Shown piece by piece: positions 53,677 to 62,687 of a stretch of 64,000 nt of DNA. The notes under the pieces were generated by a model, which ran no database searches, was not told where the DNA came from, and saw only the letters and a list, made by a program, of their open reading frames with translations. A program made the position numbers and the translations under genes. Position 1 is the first letter of the stretch. Every line of letters starts with the position of its first letter. Source of the stretch: Microbacterium oryzae (GTDB taxonomy: Bacteria; Actinomycetota; Actinomycetes; Actinomycetales; Microbacteriaceae); contig NZ_CP032550.1 of the NCBI RefSeq assembly GCF_009735645.1, positions 2,418,001-2,482,000 on the forward strand, written 5' to 3'.

Positions 53677-54585
53677 GTGACGGTGCTCATCGCTTTCCTG
53701 GCCAACGTGCTCGTCGCCATCGCGAAGACCGTGGCCGCCGTCATGACCTCCTCGGCGTCGATGGTGGCCGAGGCCGCGCACTCCTGGGCCGACGCGGGCA
53801 ACGAGGTGTTCCTGCTGATCGCCGACCGCCGCGGCTCCCGCAAGAAGGACGCCCGGCATCCGCTGGGCTACGGGCGGAGCGCCTTCGTGTGGTCGCTCAT
53901 CGCGGCGTTCGGCATCTTCACCGCCGGCTCGATCGTGTCGATCATGCACGGCATCCAGGAGCTCGCGGCGAACGAGCCGGTCGAGAGCCCCGTCGTCGCC
54001 TACGTCGTGCTCGCGATCGCCTTCGTCCTGGAGGGCGCCTCATTCGTGCAGGCCCTCGTGCGGTCGCGTCGGCTGGCGCGGGAGCGCGGGTCGTCGACCT
54101 GGGACTTCGTGATCGACACGAGCGACACCACCCTGCGCGCGGTGTTCTTCGAGGATGCCGCCGCGCTCGTCGGCCTCGTGATCGCCGGCGGCTCGATCGC
54201 CCTGCATCAGATCACCGGCGTGGCCGCCTGGGACGCGATCGGCTCGATCCTCGTCGGCGTGCTGCTCGGGATCGTCGCGATCATCCTCATCGGACGGAAC
54301 ATGGCGTTCCTCGTGGGGACGAACGTCTCCGCGCAGCTGCGGGCCCGAGTGGGGCGCGCGCTGCTGGAGTCGCCCGACATCGAGCGCGTCACCTACCTGC
54401 ACATCGAGTACGTCGGACCCAACCGCCTGTTCCTCGTGGCCGAGGTCGACCTCGCCGGCGACGCCCGCGAGCACGACGCCGCGCGGCGCCTGCGCGAGGT
54501 CGAGCGGCGGATCGAAGCGCACGACATCGTGGAGACGGTGGTGCTCTCGCTCTCCGTCGACGACGAGGCGTCACTGGCCTTCTGA
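53677..54585 (+). CDS. Cation diffusion facilitator (CDF) metal exporter
   Basis: A 302-residue inner-membrane protein. The CDF signature is SSASMVAEAAHSWADAGNEVFLLIADR, with a second metal site in VIDTSDTTLRAVFFEDAAALVGL. Six spans are followed by a cytosolic domain (LHIEYVGPNRLFLVAEVDL). The second-helix SWADAGNE has Asn-Glu rather than the HxxxD of zinc exporters, so manganese or iron is possible. GTG 53677 is chosen because the first span starts directly after it. Confidence 0.82.
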   Translation: MTVLIAFLANVLVAIAKTVAAVMTSSASMVAEAAHSWADAGNEVFLLIADRRGSRKKDARHPLGYGRSAFVWSLIAAFGIFTAGSIVSIMHGIQELAANEPVESPVVAYVVLAIAFVLEGASFVQALVRSRRLARERGSSTWDFVIDTSDTTLRAVFFEDAAALVGLVIAGGSIALHQITGVAAWDAIGSILVGVLLGIVAIILIGRNMAFLVGTNVSAQLRARVGRALLESPDIERVTYLHIEYVGPNRLFLVAEVDLAGDAREHDAARRLREVERRIEAHDIVETVVLSLSVDDEASLAF

Positions 54586-54616
54586 CCCGGCCTCGGCCAT
54601 CCGTCTTCGTCTCGGC

Positions 54617-54646
54617 TTGGGTCAAGCGCCCCTCATCGGGTACGCT
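54617..54646 (+). promoter_or_regulatory. Predicted promoter of the rpsF operon
   Basis: TTGGGT (54617-54622) and TACGCT (54641-54646) are 18 nt apart, 114 bp before rpsF. This fits a housekeeping promoter and leaves a structured leader. Confidence 0.5.
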
Positions 54647-54710
54647 ATGAAGGTTGTGCGGCCGCAGCAGCCCTGTCTGCAGCAAGCCGCCGACATGCAC
54701 ACACCCTCCT

Positions 54711-54733
54711 GATGCCGGGAAATGCCCGGCATC
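54711..54733 (+). promoter_or_regulatory. Leader hairpin of the rpsF operon
   Basis: GATGCCGGG (54711-54719) pairs perfectly with CCCGGCATC (54725-54733) around AAATG. It stands 9 nt before the AAGGAGG of rpsF. Many bacteria carry an S6:S18-binding autoregulatory RNA in this leader; this stem could be that site. No U-run follows, so it is not a plain terminator. Confidence 0.5.
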
Positions 54734-54759
54734 CGTTCAAGTCCGAAGGAGGTGGGTAA

Positions 54760-55122
54760 GTGACGCACCAGTACGAACTCATGGTCATCATCCAGCCAGA
54801 GGTCGACGAGCGCCAGGTTCCCGCACACCTCGACAAGTTCCTGTCGGTCATCACCACCAGCGGTGGATCGATCGAGAACGTCGACATCTGGGGCAAGCGC
54901 CGTCTGGCATACGAGATCCAGAAGAAGAACGAGGGCATCTACGCCGTCGTCAACTTCACCGCGACGAGCGAGGCGACGGTCGAGCTCGACCGCCAGCTCA
55001 AGCTCAACGAGCTGATCATGCGCACCAAGGTGCTGCGTGCCGAGGAGGCCATCGCTCTGGTGGCGGCCGAGGCCAAGCGCGCCGAGGACAAGGCAGCTCG
55101 CAAGACGGCGGCGAAGGCCTAA
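54760..55122 (+). CDS. rpsF: 30S ribosomal protein S6
   Basis: A 120-residue protein with the S6 fold: [49 protein letters not shown] and [14 protein letters not shown]. The C-terminal tail is Lys/Ala-rich. GTG 54760 follows a strong AAGGAGGTG. It heads the conserved rpsF-ssb-rpsR-rplI operon; S6 binds S18 on the small subunit platform and may regulate its own leader. Confidence 0.96.
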   Translation: MTHQYELMVIIQPEVDERQVPAHLDKFLSVITTSGGSIENVDIWGKRRLAYEIQKKNEGIYAVVNFTATSEATVELDRQLKLNELIMRTKVLRAEEAIALVAAEAKRAEDKAARKTAAKA

Positions 55123-55128
55123 CGCACC

Positions 55129-55695
55129 ATGGCAGGCGAAACCGTCATCACCGTCGTGGGGAACCTCACGGCTGACCCCGAGCTGCGTTACACGCAGAAC
55201 GGCCTGCCGGTGGCGAACTTCACGATCGCTTCGACGCCGCGCAACTTCGATCGCGCGTCCGGCGAGTGGAAGGACGGCGAAGCCCTGTTCCTCCGTGCCA
55301 GCGTGTGGCGCGAGTTCGCCGAGCACGTCGCCGGATCGCTGACCAAGGGCATGCGCGTCATCGCGCAGGGCCGTCTGCGTCAGCGCTCCTACGAGACGAA
55401 GGAGGGCGAACGTCGCACCTCCATCGAGCTCGAGATCGACGAGATCGGCCCCTCGCTGCGCTACGCGACGGCACAGGTGACCCGCGCTGCCGGTGGCGGC
55501 GGCGGGAACAACTACGGCGGCGGCAACGCCGGCGGCGGGAACTACGGCGGCGGCAACGCGGGTGGTGGTGGCTACGGCCAGCAGCAGCAGCGTCCGCAGC
55601 AGCAGGTCTCGGAGGAGCCTTGGGCGACACCCGGCCAGTCCGGCGCCGACGCATGGAGCACCCCGGGGTCGTTCTCGGACGACACCCCGTTCTGA
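55129..55695 (+). CDS. ssb: Single-stranded DNA-binding protein
   Basis: A 188-residue SSB. The OB fold (residues 1-110) shows [26 protein letters not shown] and [22 protein letters not shown] Gly/Asn/Tyr-rich and then Gln-rich linker (120-160) follows, with a [13 protein letters not shown] repeat. The acidic tip SFSDDTPF binds partner proteins such as polymerase and helicase factors. It begins 6 bp after rpsF. This is the main replicative SSB because of its operon position. Confidence 0.95.
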   Translation: MAGETVITVVGNLTADPELRYTQNGLPVANFTIASTPRNFDRASGEWKDGEALFLRASVWREFAEHVAGSLTKGMRVIAQGRLRQRSYETKEGERRTSIELEIDEIGPSLRYATAQVTRAAGGGGGNNYGGGNAGGGNYGGGNAGGGGYGQQQQRPQQQVSEEPWATPGQSGADAWSTPGSFSDDTPF

Positions 55696-55726
55696 TTCAG
55701 GACTCAATCTCTCTAAAGGACCCAAC

Positions 55727-55981
55727 ATGGCTGGAAAGTCGAGCGGCGACCGCCGCAAGCCGCGGAAGGGCGCGAAGAACGCCGCTCCCGCGAAGTCGAT
55801 CCGGGTCGGCGTCATTGACTACAAGGACGTCGCGACCCTTCGCAAGTTCATCTCGGAGCGTGGGAAGATCCGCGCCCGTCGTATCACCGGTGTCTCGGTG
55901 CAGGAGCAGCGCCTGATCGCCCGTGCGATCAAGAACGCGCGCGAGATGGCGCTCCTGCCCTACGCAGGCGCTGGCCGCTAA
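55727..55981 (+). CDS. rpsR: 30S ribosomal protein S18
   Basis: An 84-residue protein with core [50 protein letters not shown] (shown here only as a span, residues about 30-79). The N-terminus is Lys/Arg-rich. It lacks the CXXC zinc pair found in the alternative, zinc-binding S18 of some actinobacteria, so this is the C-minus form. ATG 55727 follows AAAGGA. Confidence 0.95.
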   Translation: MAGKSSGDRRKPRKGAKNAAPAKSIRVGVIDYKDVATLRKFISERGKIRARRITGVSVQEQRLIARAIKNAREMALLPYAGAGR

Positions 55982-55990
55982 GGAGCACCC

Positions 55991-56446
55991 ATGTCGAAGC
56001 TGATTCTCACGAACGAGGTCGACGGCCTGGGCAGCGCCGGAGACGTGATCGAGGTCAAGGACGGCTACGCCCGTAACTACCTCATCCCCCAGGGCTTCGC
56101 CGTGGCGTGGAGCCGCGGTGGCGAGAAGCAGGTCGCGGACATCCGCGCATCCCGCGAAGCTCGCGCCATCGCGTCGCACGACGACGCGGTCGCCCTGAAG
56201 AACACCCTCGAGAACGCCCGCGTGCGTCTGGCCGTCAAGGCCGGCGCCGAGGGCCGTCTGTTCGGCTCGGTCAAGCCGGCCGACATCGCCGCTGCGGTGG
56301 CGGACGCCGGCCTCGGCCAGCTGGACAAGCGCACCATCACGGTGCCGTCGCCCATCAAGGTCGTCGGCGACCACGAGGCGCTCGTGCGTCTGCACGACGA
56401 GGTGACCGCGGTCATCCCGCTGCAGGTCATCGCGCTCAAGAAGTAA
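55991..56446 (+). CDS. rplI: 50S ribosomal protein L9
   Basis: A 151-residue protein with the L9 N-domain signature [20 protein letters not shown], a long connecting helix (residues 45-75) and the C-domain [18 protein letters not shown]. It starts 9 bp after rpsR and ends the operon, with a strong terminator 17 bp downstream. Confidence 0.96.
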   Translation: MSKLILTNEVDGLGSAGDVIEVKDGYARNYLIPQGFAVAWSRGGEKQVADIRASREARAIASHDDAVALKNTLENARVRLAVKAGAEGRLFGSVKPADIAAAVADAGLGQLDKRTITVPSPIKVVGDHEALVRLHDEVTAVIPLQVIALKK

Positions 56447-56462
56447 GTTCTCGCGAACGCCG

Positions 56463-56497
56463 GAAGCGGCGCGGATCCCTCGGATCCGCGCCGCTTC
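56463..56497 (+). terminator. Strong intrinsic terminator of the rpsF-rplI operon
   Basis: GAAGCGGCGCGGATCC (56463-56478) pairs perfectly with GGATCCGCGCCGCTTC (56482-56497) around a 3-nt loop. The following tract is TCCGTGTCT, only mildly U-rich, as is common in high-GC actinobacteria. Confidence 0.88.
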
Positions 56498-56552
56498 TCC
56501 GTGTCTGGGGGAGCGCTCCCAGGAGCGGGATATCAGAGTGCTGGCGAGGTTG

Positions 56553-56752
56553 TTGTACACAGTCTCGGTGGACTACCACAAACCTTCAAGTACACGTTTA
56601 ACCACACATCTCTCCACAGGCTGTGCGAAAAGAAAAGCCCTGGTGCCACGGAGTTTCGCTGGCGTGGATCGCCGGGCGAGTCCTTTCTGTCCACAGGTTG
56701 ATTCCACACGTATCACGGCGTTTTGCAGAACTCCTCCACAGAGATATCCACA
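56553..56752. promoter_or_regulatory. DnaA-box-like cluster upstream of dnaB
   Basis: The 367-bp gap before dnaB (56498-56864) holds no gene I can support. It is AT-richer than its surroundings and carries TTGTACACA (56553-56561), CTGTCCACA (56687-56695) and ATATCCACA (56744-56752), each one base from TTGTCCACA or TTATCCACA, plus further TCCACA words near 56612, 56703 and 56735. DnaA could control dnaB here. The dnaB promoter should also lie within this span. A replication origin is not claimed, since dnaA and dnaN are absent. Confidence 0.5.
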
Positions 56753-56864
56753 GGCGGCTTTGGTGGGGGAGAAGCAGGCCCTTACTCTCGTCCAGGCGGG
56801 TGTCGGTGGTCGCTGCTGTCATGGAGATGATCACCCCCGCGAGGGGCCGAGAGAAGGAGCGCGC

Positions 56865-58247
56865 GTGTCGATCGCTGAAATCGGGGAAGACCGTCTCGCA
56901 GGGCCTCGCGAGCGGGATCGAACGCCCCCGCACGACGTGATCGCCGAGCAGAGCACGCTGGGCGGCATGCTCCTGTCGAAGGACGCGGTGGCCGACGTCA
57001 TCGAGACCCTCCGCGGGCCCGACTTCTACGTGCCCAAGCACGAGGTCATCTTCGAGGCCATCCTGTCGCTGTACTCGCACGGCGAGCCGACCGACGTCGT
57101 CGCCGTCACCGACGAGCTCATCAAGACCGGCGACCTGCAGCGCGCGGGCGGCGCGGACTACCTCCACTCGCTGACGTCGATCGTGCCGACGGCCGCCAAC
57201 GCCGGGTACTACGCGAGCATCGTCGCCGAGCGCGCGCTGCTGCGTCGCCTGGTCGACGCCGGCACGAAGATCGCGCAGATGGGCTACCAGGGCCAGGGCG
57301 AGGCCGTGGAGCTCGTCAACGCCGCACAGGCGGAGATCTACAACGTCACCGGCACCGAGCAGACCGAGGACTACGTCCCGCTGACCGTGGCCGTGGATGC
57401 GGCCGTGGACGAGATCGAGGCCGCGCGCGGCCGCGACGGGCAGATGACGGGCATCCCCACCGGGTTCACCGAGCTCGACCAGCTCACGAACGGCCTGCAC
57501 GGCGGGCAGATGATCATCATCGCCGCCCGTCCCGCGATGGGAAAGTCCACGCTCGCGCTCGATTTCGCCCGCGCCGCGGCGATCAAGAACGACATGCCGA
57601 CGATCTTCTTCTCCCTCGAGATGGGGCGCAGCGAGATCGCGATGCGCCTGCTCAGCGCGGAAGGGGCGATCCCGCTGCAGTCGATGCGCAAGGGGACGCT
57701 GGACTCCCGGGACTGGACGACGGTCGCATCCACCCGAGGCCGCATCAACGACGCGCCGCTCTACATCGACGACAGCCCGAACATGACCCTCGTCGAGATC
57801 CGCGCGAAGTGCCGTCGCCTCAAGCAGCGCGTGGGGCTGAAGATGGTCATCATCGACTACCTCCAGCTGATGACGAGCGGCAAGAAGGTCGAGTCGCGTC
57901 AGCAGGAGGTCTCGGAGTTCTCGCGTGCGCTGAAGCTGCTCGCGAAGGAGATCCAGGTTCCGGTCATCGCGCTGTCGCAGCTGAACCGTGGCCCCGAGCA
58001 GCGTCAGGACAAGCGCCCCCAGGTGAGCGACCTGCGCGAGTCGGGATCGATCGAGCAGGACGCCGACATGGTCATGCTGCTGCACCGCCCGTCGGTGTAC
58101 GACAAGAACGACAACCCCGGCGGCGCCGAGATCATCGTCGCCAAGCACCGCAACGGCCCGACCGCGAACCTCGAGGTCGCGTTCCAGGGTCACTACTCCC
58201 GGTTCGCCGACATGGCGCCGGTGAGCGAGTTCGGCGGGGGCGACTGA
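56865..58247 (+). CDS. dnaB: Replicative DNA helicase DnaB
   Basis: A 460-residue hexameric helicase without an intein. The N-terminal domain is PPHDVIAEQSTLGGMLLSKD. The RecA-like domain has GIPTGFTELDQLTNG, Walker A ARPAMGKST (Lys227), KMVIIDYLQLM (Walker B) and the arginine-containing QVSDLRESGSIEQDADMVM. GTG 56865 follows GAAGGAG. Its place after rpsF-rplI is conserved among actinobacteria. Confidence 0.95.
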   Translation: MSIAEIGEDRLAGPRERDRTPPHDVIAEQSTLGGMLLSKDAVADVIETLRGPDFYVPKHEVIFEAILSLYSHGEPTDVVAVTDELIKTGDLQRAGGADYLHSLTSIVPTAANAGYYASIVAERALLRRLVDAGTKIAQMGYQGQGEAVELVNAAQAEIYNVTGTEQTEDYVPLTVAVDAAVDEIEAARGRDGQMTGIPTGFTELDQLTNGLHGGQMIIIAARPAMGKSTLALDFARAAAIKNDMPTIFFSLEMGRSEIAMRLLSAEGAIPLQSMRKGTLDSRDWTTVASTRGRINDAPLYIDDSPNMTLVEIRAKCRRLKQRVGLKMVIIDYLQLMTSGKKVESRQQEVSEFSRALKLLAKEIQVPVIALSQLNRGPEQRQDKRPQVSDLRESGSIEQDADMVMLLHRPSVYDKNDNPGGAEIIVAKHRNGPTANLEVAFQGHYSRFADMAPVSEFGGGD

Positions 58248-58350
58248 GGCCGAGGCAGGGGCTCGACCGCTTCTGACGATACAGCGGCTCTTCGGATGGC
58301 AGTGGGTCGATGCTGTCGCCGGTCTCGTCATCGCCGGCTTCGCCATCCGC

Positions 58351-58587
58351 GAGTTCCGCACCACCGAAACCAGCGCCATCCGCTTCGGTGGTGCCCTCCT
58401 CGCGGTATGAGCGCGCATTCAGCCGGATCCGCACCACCGGAACCGGTGGCATCCGCTTCGGTGGTGCCGTTCTGCTGCTTTGAGCGCGCATTCCGCGAGT
58501 TCCGCACCACCGACGCCATCGCCATCCGACTCGGTGGTGCCCTCCTCGCGGTATGAGCGCGCATTCCGCGAGTTCCGCACCACCGAA
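58351..58587. repeat. Three and a half imperfect tandem repeats of about 72 bp
   Basis: Unit starts are near 58351, 58425, 58497 and 58569. Each unit has GTTCCGCACCACCG, a CGCCATCCG-like middle, TCGGTGGTGCC and TGAGCGCGCATTC. CACCACCGA and TCGGTGGTG pair, so every unit is a hairpin. The array lies between dnaB and the riboswitch and could act as a strong transcription barrier. It is too short in unit number and too long in unit size for CRISPR. Confidence 0.82.
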
Positions 58588-58646
58588 GCCACGCACCGCC
58601 TCCGCTCACAGCCCACGCATAACCGGCGGCCCTAATCTCGCAACCA

Positions 58647-58733
58647 CAAGGGGAGTACTCCGACACGGTCGGCTCGTCATTACGGATGCATCGCATCCCG
58701 GGCCACCGGTCCTTCGGGATGGAGAAGACCTTG
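58647..58733 (+). promoter_or_regulatory. yybP-ykoY (Mn2+) riboswitch
   Basis: CAAGG (58647-58651) followed by GGAGTA, and CCTTG (58729-58733) preceded by GGAGAAGA, reproduce the P1 stem and the two conserved flanks of this riboswitch class. CGTCATTACGGATG and CATCCCGGGCCACCGG lie between as inner stems. The class binds Mn2+ and typically switches on TerC-family manganese exporters, and a TerC gene follows 36 nt later. The mechanism (antitermination or translation) cannot be decided. Confidence 0.78.
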
Positions 58734-58769
58734 ACGCAGAATCCGTTCGCGCCAGGTCTGGAGCCGCTC

Positions 58770-59783
58770 ATGAACATCACCCCCCTCGTCTGGATCATCA
58801 CGATCGCGGTCACCATCGCGTTCTTCGTCTACGAGTTCTTCGCGCACGTGCGGAAGCCGCACGAGCCGTCGATCGGCGAGTCCGCTCGCTGGTCGGCCTT
58901 CTACATCGGACTCGCGCTGCTGTTCGGCGTCGGCATCGGCGTCGTCTCGGGATGGACCTATGGCGGCGAGTACTTCGCCGGGTACCTCACGGAGAAGGCG
59001 CTGTCGATCGACAACCTCTTCGTCTTCCTCATCGTGATGACCGGCTTCGCGGTGCCGAAGAAGTACCAGCAGAAGGTGCTGATGATCGGCATCGTCATCG
59101 CGCTCATCCTGCGCGGCGCGTTCATCGCGGTGGGGGCTGCGCTCATCGAGAACTTCTCGTGGGTGTTCTACATCTTCGGCGCGCTGCTGCTGGTCCTCGC
59201 CTGGAAGCAGGCGTTCGGAGACCACGAGTCGGACCCCGCGAACGGGCGGTTCATGCGGTTCGTGCGCCGGGTCCTCCCCGTCGTGAACGAGTACCACGGC
59301 GACCGCCTCACCGTGAAGCAGGATGGCCGTCGCTACTTCACGCCGATGTTCCTGACGATCGTGGCGATCGGCTTCATCGACCTGATCTTCGCGGTCGACT
59401 CGATCCCGGCGATCTACGGCCTGACGAACGAGGCGTACATCGTCTTCACCGCGAACGCCTTCGCGCTCATGGGCCTGCGTCAGCTGTTCTTCCTCATCGG
59501 CGGACTGCTCGAGCGCCTCGTGTACCTCGCGCAGGGGCTCGCCGTCATCCTCGCCTTCATCGGCGTGAAGCTCGTGTTCCACGCGCTGCACGTGAACGAG
59601 CTGCCGTTCATCAACGGCGGCCAGCACATCGACTGGGCGCCCGAGATCCCGATCTGGTTCTCGCTGCTCTTCATCGGCGCGACGATCGCGGTGGCCACCG
59701 TCGCCAGCCTCGCGAAGACCCGGGCCGACCGCCGCACCCCCGACACCCACCCCGCCGACCACACCGAGAAGGAACTCTCTTGA
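58770..59783 (+). CDS. TerC-family membrane protein, probable Mn2+ exporter
   Basis: A 337-residue protein from ATG 58770 with about nine spans. TerC marks are FAGYLTEKALSIDNLFVFLIVM (conserved Asp) and FIDLIFAVDSIPAIYGLTNEAYIVFTAN (second Asp). The charged loop HGDRLTVKQDGRRYFTP is also usual. ATG at 58719 lies inside the riboswitch aptamer, so the later start is preferred. Riboswitch control points to manganese detoxification; tellurium resistance, the historical name, is less likely. Confidence 0.82.
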   Translation: MNITPLVWIITIAVTIAFFVYEFFAHVRKPHEPSIGESARWSAFYIGLALLFGVGIGVVSGWTYGGEYFAGYLTEKALSIDNLFVFLIVMTGFAVPKKYQQKVLMIGIVIALILRGAFIAVGAALIENFSWVFYIFGALLLVLAWKQAFGDHESDPANGRFMRFVRRVLPVVNEYHGDRLTVKQDGRRYFTPMFLTIVAIGFIDLIFAVDSIPAIYGLTNEAYIVFTANAFALMGLRQLFFLIGGLLERLVYLAQGLAVILAFIGVKLVFHALHVNELPFINGGQHIDWAPEIPIWFSLLFIGATIAVATVASLAKTRADRRTPDTHPADHTEKELS

Positions 59784-59880
59784 GACGCGCGCACTGTCCT
59801 GAACCGTCCTCCGACTCCGACAGTCCCCGCGCCCGGGTGACCCCGGGCGCACCCCGCACGCGAGGGGAGGGACGGACGCG

Positions 59881-61176
59881 ATGAACGACCTCCTCGTGAA
59901 CATCGGCCTCGTCATCGCCTTCGTCCTCATCGGCGGCGTCTTCGCCGCCACCGAGATGGCGCTCGTCACCCTGCGCGAGAGCCAGCTCAACGGCCTCGCC
60001 GCTCGTGGCCGACGCGGCGCCAAGGTCGCCGCGCTCGCACGCAATCCCAACACGTTCCTCTCGGCGGTGCAGATCGGCGTGACCGTCGCCGGATTCGCCT
60101 CGGCGGCCTACGGCGCCACCTCGATCGCCCCGTCTGTCGCACCGCTGCTGGGCTTCCTCGGCGTCTCCGAGCAGGTGGCGCTCACCATCGCCACGGTGCT
60201 GCTGACCCTCGTCATCGCGTACCTGTCGCTCGTGCTGGGCGAGCTCGCGCCCAAGCGGCTGGCCATCCAGCGCAACGCGCAGTTCGCCTATGCGGTGGCG
60301 CCGGTGCTCGACGGCTTCGCGAAGGTCATGCGCCCGGTGATCTGGCTGCTGTCGGTCTCGACGAACGCGCTGGTCCGGCTGCTGGGTGGCGATCCGCACA
60401 AGACCGCCGACGAGATCAGCGACGAGGAGATCCGCGACATCGTCGCCACGCACCAGGGCCTGCCCGAGGACGAGCGCCGCATCCTCGACGACGTGCTCTC
60501 CCTGCGCGGACGCCAGATCAGCGAGGTGATGCGGCCGCGCCCCGAGGTCGTCGCCCTCGACGACACCGCGACGATCGGGGCGGCGGCCGCGCAGGTGCGC
60601 GACTTGCCGTTCTCGCGCTACCCGGTCGCCGACACCTCGATCGACGACATCACCGGCTTCGTGCACGTCCGCGACGTGTTCGAGGCGGCGGCGGAGGACC
60701 CCGAGCGGCCGCTGCGCCTCCTCGTCCGGCCGATTCCGTACATCCCGTCGACGGCCCGCCTGCTGCCGACCCTCACCCGCCTGCGGGCGGAGAGCCACCA
60801 CATCGCGGTCGTGGTGGACGAGTACGGCGGCACCGACGGAATCGTCACGCTGGAGGACCTGGTGGAGGAGGTCGTCGGCGAGATCTTCGACGAGTACGAC
60901 ACCGCGACGGACCCGACGACCGCGGGCGGCGTGCTCGACGGCCGGCTCAACCTCCAGGAGTTCGAGGAGGCCACAGGTCTGGAGCTGCCGCGCGGGTCGT
61001 CCGACACGATCGCGGGCTTCGTAATGGAGCAGCTCGGCCGCCTGGCCGAGGTCGGCGACGCGGTGGACGTGCCCGGCGCGACCCTGCAGGTCGCGGGCGT
61101 CGACCGTCGGCGCATCTCCGCCATCCGAGTCGTGCCGCGGATGGCCGAGGAGGGCGAGCCGGTCATGTCCGGCTGA
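59881..61176 (+). CDS. CNNM/CorC-type transporter protein (hemolysin C family)
   Basis: A 431-residue protein. DUF21/CNNM membrane domain: [45 protein letters not shown] and [16 protein letters not shown]. Paired CBS domains follow ([61 protein letters not shown]), then a CorC_HlyC C-terminal domain. The family is linked to Mg2+/Co2+ efflux. It follows the TerC gene by 97 bp and may share its transcript. ATG 59881. Confidence 0.87.
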   Translation: MNDLLVNIGLVIAFVLIGGVFAATEMALVTLRESQLNGLAARGRRGAKVAALARNPNTFLSAVQIGVTVAGFASAAYGATSIAPSVAPLLGFLGVSEQVALTIATVLLTLVIAYLSLVLGELAPKRLAIQRNAQFAYAVAPVLDGFAKVMRPVIWLLSVSTNALVRLLGGDPHKTADEISDEEIRDIVATHQGLPEDERRILDDVLSLRGRQISEVMRPRPEVVALDDTATIGAAAAQVRDLPFSRYPVADTSIDDITGFVHVRDVFEAAAEDPERPLRLLVRPIPYIPSTARLLPTLTRLRAESHHIAVVVDEYGGTDGIVTLEDLVEEVVGEIFDEYDTATDPTTAGGVLDGRLNLQEFEEATGLELPRGSSDTIAGFVMEQLGRLAEVGDAVDVPGATLQVAGVDRRRISAIRVVPRMAEEGEPVMSG

Positions 61177-61213
61177 CATGTCCGGCTGAGCGGCCGCTGC
61201 GTAGGCTGAACCC

Positions 61214-62053
61214 GTGGCCTGGCGAACGATCGAACTCCGCCTCGATCGCGACAGCGTGGCGATGGGCGACGACATGTCGTCGCACGCCCGGGTGACGACC
61301 GTCGCGCGCGGCACGCGGCTGAGCACGGCGATCGAGCAGAACACGCCCGAGATCAGATCGCGCGGATGGTCGTGGGTCGTCGTCGTGGACGGCCAGGTCT
61401 CGGCGGTGTGGTCGGTCGACGAGGGGGTCCGGCTGCTGGTCCCCGACCGGGCCCTGAGACGCGGCCCGGTCGAGATCCACTTCCGCTACTTCCTCCAGAT
61501 GGATCCGGCCTGGCTCTTCGATCGCCTCGCGGGCGGAGCTCGGGCGGATCGGGAGCAGCTCCACCGCGAGTACGCGCCGATCGCCCGCGAGAGGTACGTC
61601 GCGGAGCTCCGACGCCGCGAGCGCGAGATCGATGCACGCCTGCTCAGCGCGGAGTGCGTCGAGGCCCTCCGACAGCTCGGGGCCGACATCACACTGCATG
61701 CGGACATCGCGTGCGACTTCACTCACCGGGGCGAGGCGTGGGCGGTCCGGCGCGCCGACACCATGTTCCAGGTGTTCGTCGGGGGAGGGGCGCCGACCGC
61801 CTCCATCCGGCCGCATGCCCTCGGGGAGGCGTGGCTCGTCGGGATGCTCGGTGCTTCTCAGCGTGCCGCGGCGGGGCTCCCCGATCTGCCCGCGTTCGAC
61901 CCTCAGCCCGGGCTGGAGCTCACCCGACGCGGAGGACGGTGGATGTCGCAGGGAGCGACCGTCGTGCAGGTGTCGTCCGAGACCGCGGCCCTTGTCGCGA
62001 CCCTCGCCTTCGGGCGCTCGATCGCCCAGGTGCGGGCGCTGCTCGAGGTCTGA
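61214..62053 (+). CDS. Hypothetical protein, 279 aa
   Basis: From GTG 61214 ([21 protein letters not shown]). It is a soluble protein with a beta-rich first 95 residues ([27 protein letters not shown]), a charged helix ([20 protein letters not shown]) and a second mixed part. An initial segment [21 protein letters not shown] could be a nucleotide or ligand loop. No family is recognised. It follows the CNNM gene by 37 bp on the same strand. Confidence 0.6.
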   Translation: MAWRTIELRLDRDSVAMGDDMSSHARVTTVARGTRLSTAIEQNTPEIRSRGWSWVVVVDGQVSAVWSVDEGVRLLVPDRALRRGPVEIHFRYFLQMDPAWLFDRLAGGARADREQLHREYAPIARERYVAELRRREREIDARLLSAECVEALRQLGADITLHADIACDFTHRGEAWAVRRADTMFQVFVGGGAPTASIRPHALGEAWLVGMLGASQRAAAGLPDLPAFDPQPGLELTRRGGRWMSQGATVVQVSSETAALVATLAFGRSIAQVRALLEV

Positions 62054-62073
62054 CCGCTGTCGGCGCGCCCGGT

Positions 62074-62598
62074 TCAGCGGCGCAGTGCGGCCGGGCGCGG
62101 CAGGCCCAGGTCCTCGAGGAGGTCACCGAGCGCGCGATCGAGCTCGGCGCCGGCCTGGGTGACCTTGTTGATGCCGAAGCCCGCGAGCTGGGTGCTCGGC
62201 ACCTCGAAGCTCAGCGTCGTGCCGGGCTCGCGCGAGGTGTGCGCCTCGACGCGCAGCGGCGAGTAGAGCATGGTGCCGGGGTCGTGGCGGAACAGGCGCG
62301 CGGCGATCCCGTGATGCGCGATGAGCCACACGACGCTTAGCGCGGTGCTCCCCGCCTGCTGCAGGAGGTCGCTCGGCCGGGCGGTCGCGACGCGGACGAA
62401 GCCGCTGGGCGACTCCCACTGCAGGCCGCGGATGAAGCCCGCCCAGTCGCCCGACACCTGCGCGAGCGCCTCGGCGTCGGACAGGGTGGGAACGGCTTCC
62501 TCGAACGCCGACACGAGCGCCGCGAAGTGCGCGTTCGTGTGCAGCCGCACCCGTCGTGCCGGGTGCTCGGACGTCGTCTCCTCCACCTGGTAGCTCAC
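62074..62598 (-). CDS. DUF302-like hypothetical protein
   Basis: 174 residues from GTG 62598 (MSYQVEETTSEHP). ATG 62634 lacks a ribosome site and overlaps a hairpin. Elements VRLHTNAHFAALVSAFEEAVP, GTMLYSPLRVEAHTSREPGTTLSFEVPSTQLAGFG and ELDRALGDLLEDLGLP follow the DUF302 order (strand, helix, strand, short helix). The similarity is only by pattern. It is convergent with the preceding unknown gene. Confidence 0.55.
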   Translation of the reverse strand: MSYQVEETTSEHPARRVRLHTNAHFAALVSAFEEAVPTLSDAEALAQVSGDWAGFIRGLQWESPSGFVRVATARPSDLLQQAGSTALSVVWLIAHHGIAARLFRHDPGTMLYSPLRVEAHTSREPGTTLSFEVPSTQLAGFGINKVTQAGAELDRALGDLLEDLGLPRPAALRR

Positions 62599-62639
62599 CC
62601 CACCATCCTGCCCCGGCCGAGCGGACCCGGACATGAGGG

Positions 62640-62671
62640 AGGGGCGGCCGGGCTCATGCCCGACCGCCCCT
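62640..62671 (-). terminator. Terminator-like hairpin after the fasciclin gene
   Basis: AGGGGCGGCCGGGC (62640-62653) pairs with GCCCGACCGCCCCT (62658-62671), one mismatch, TCAT loop. It lies 16 bp past the stop of the leftward fasciclin gene. No T-run is present. Confidence 0.7.
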
Positions 62672-62687
62672 CATCCATCCGCGCGGG

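Noticed and set aside
56498..56864. Chromosomal replication origin
   Set aside because: DnaA-like boxes are few and imperfect, and dnaA, dnaN and rpmH are not present in the window.
58351..58587. CRISPR array
   Set aside because: Units of about 72 bp have degenerate internal sequence and a hairpin, with no distinct repeat/spacer pattern and no cas genes.
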